This document shows positions 7,248 through 7,706 of a stretch of DNA of 7,706 bases, one piece after another. The notes under the pieces are model-generated. The model saw nothing but the letters and a program-made list of their open reading frames with translations, ran no database searches and was not told where the DNA came from. Each line of letters starts with the position of its first letter. The first letter of the stretch is position 1. Made by a program: the position numbers and the translations under genes. The stretch covers positions 9,059 to 16,764 of the forward strand of contig PATI01000034.1 of NCBI GenBank assembly GCA_002712335.1, given 5' to 3'. This DNA is from Rhodospirillaceae bacterium (GTDB lineage Bacteria; Pseudomonadota; Alphaproteobacteria; MPNO01; UBA2964).

Positions 7248-7706
7248 TTATTTGTTTTGTTTTGCCAACTTATCAAATGACATAAGGACCTTCAGCAAAC
7301 CTTTCATCTCTGAAAGGGGAACCATATTAGGTCCATCACTGGGAGCAATGTCTGGTTCTTGATGTGTTTCAATAAAAACTGCTGCTACCCCTATTGCTAC
7401 AGCCGCACGAGCTAAAACTGCAACAAATTCTCTTTGTCCACCACTAGAAGTTCCTTTACCCCCAGGCTGTTGAACCGAGTGTGTTGCATCAAAAACTACC
7501 GGATAACCGAACTTTTCCATCGTCGCTAAAGAACGCATATCAGAAATCAATGTATTGTAACCGAAAGACGTTCCCCGCTCACATACCAATAAATTTTGAT
7601 TACCACTCTCAACTGCTTTTTGTAAGACATTCCTCATGTCCCAAGGAGCCAGAAATTGACCCTTTTTAATATTAATGGCTTTGCCAGTTTTAGCAGCGGC
7701 AACAAT
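7248..7706 (-). CDS. kdsA: 3-deoxy-8-phosphooctulonate synthase (KDO-8-phosphate synthase), C-terminal part (cut by window edge)
   Basis: KdsA condenses phosphoenolpyruvate with arabinose 5-phosphate to form Kdo 8-phosphate, the precursor of the inner-core sugar of LPS. The frame is open to the window edge at 7706 and shows 152 residues, just over half of the usual 280 or so; the methionine at 7635-7637 is internal (APWDMRNV). Visible motifs include [38 protein letters not shown] and PSDGPN, covering the conserved His, Glu and Asp positions of the active site. DATHSVQ-PGG and SDG, in place of the E. coli-type DVTHALQ and CDG, resemble the metal-dependent class known from Aquifex; this is inferred from memory, and the diagnostic N-terminal Cys/Asn is outside the window. 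eno follows 36 bp downstream, the usual alphaproteobacterial pairing. Confidence 0.95.
   Translation of the reverse strand: MVAAAKTGKAINIKKGQFLAPWDMRNVLQKAVESGNQNLLVCERGTSFGYNTLISDMRSLATMEKFGYPVVFDATHSVQQPGGKGTSSGGQREFVAVLARAAVAIGVAAVFIETHQEPDIAPSDGPNMVPLSEMKGLLKVLMSFDKLAKQNK

Noticed and set aside
7248..7637. Short 129-residue version of kdsA starting at the methionine at 7637
   Set aside because: The reading frame continues upstream with clear KdsA sequence to the window edge, so the methionine is internal and the gene is truncated only by the window.
7481..7669. 62-codon plus-strand frame opposite kdsA
   Set aside because: It is antisense to conserved KdsA motifs and has no visible ribosome-binding site or recognisable domain.

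Overview
This window looks like the core pyruvate dehydrogenase (PDH) locus of an AT-rich alphaproteobacterium. Three things point there: the gene order kdsA - eno - pdhA - pdhB - pdhC - lpd - lipA, the split E1 (separate alpha and beta subunits), and an E1-beta carrying its own N-terminal lipoyl domain, a hallmark of alphaproteobacterial PDH. KdsA makes a precursor of Kdo, so the cell should have a Gram-negative, LPS-bearing envelope. The species cannot be named from the sequence alone.

All seven genes are on the minus strand, so the window reads from right to left. At the right edge lies the C-terminal half of kdsA (7248-7706, cut by the window edge), followed after 36 bp by a complete enolase gene, eno (5937-7211). 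Then comes a 322-bp AT-rich gap (5615-5936) without a convincing gene. It holds a perfect 19-bp palindrome, a candidate sigma70-type promoter facing pdhA and an AT-rich inverted repeat. In many alphaproteobacteria this slot holds the small division gene ftsB/divIC, and I find no trace of it here. The PDH cluster follows with short gaps: pdhA (E1 alpha, 4562-5614), pdhB (lipoyl-E1 beta, 3168-4544), pdhC (E2, 1791-3149), lpd (E3, 333-1730) and the N-terminal third of lipA (lipoyl synthase, 1-314, cut by the window edge).

The genes form a clear metabolic unit. Enolase makes phosphoenolpyruvate, which feeds both pyruvate production and KdsA. PdhA/PdhB decarboxylate pyruvate, PdhC transfers the acetyl group to CoA, Lpd reoxidises the lipoyl arms, and LipA inserts the sulfurs that make those arms. 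This is mostly a conserved housekeeping region with no mobile elements, CRISPR arrays or RNA genes.

The most unusual feature is in PdhC. It has one lipoyl domain but two tandem peripheral-subunit-binding domains (PSBDs), and the first lacks arginines that the second keeps. That may reflect specialisation of the two sites for different partners. Other points worth a look are the missing ftsB, the operator-like palindrome upstream of pdhA, and the near-identical lipoyl domains on PdhB and PdhC.
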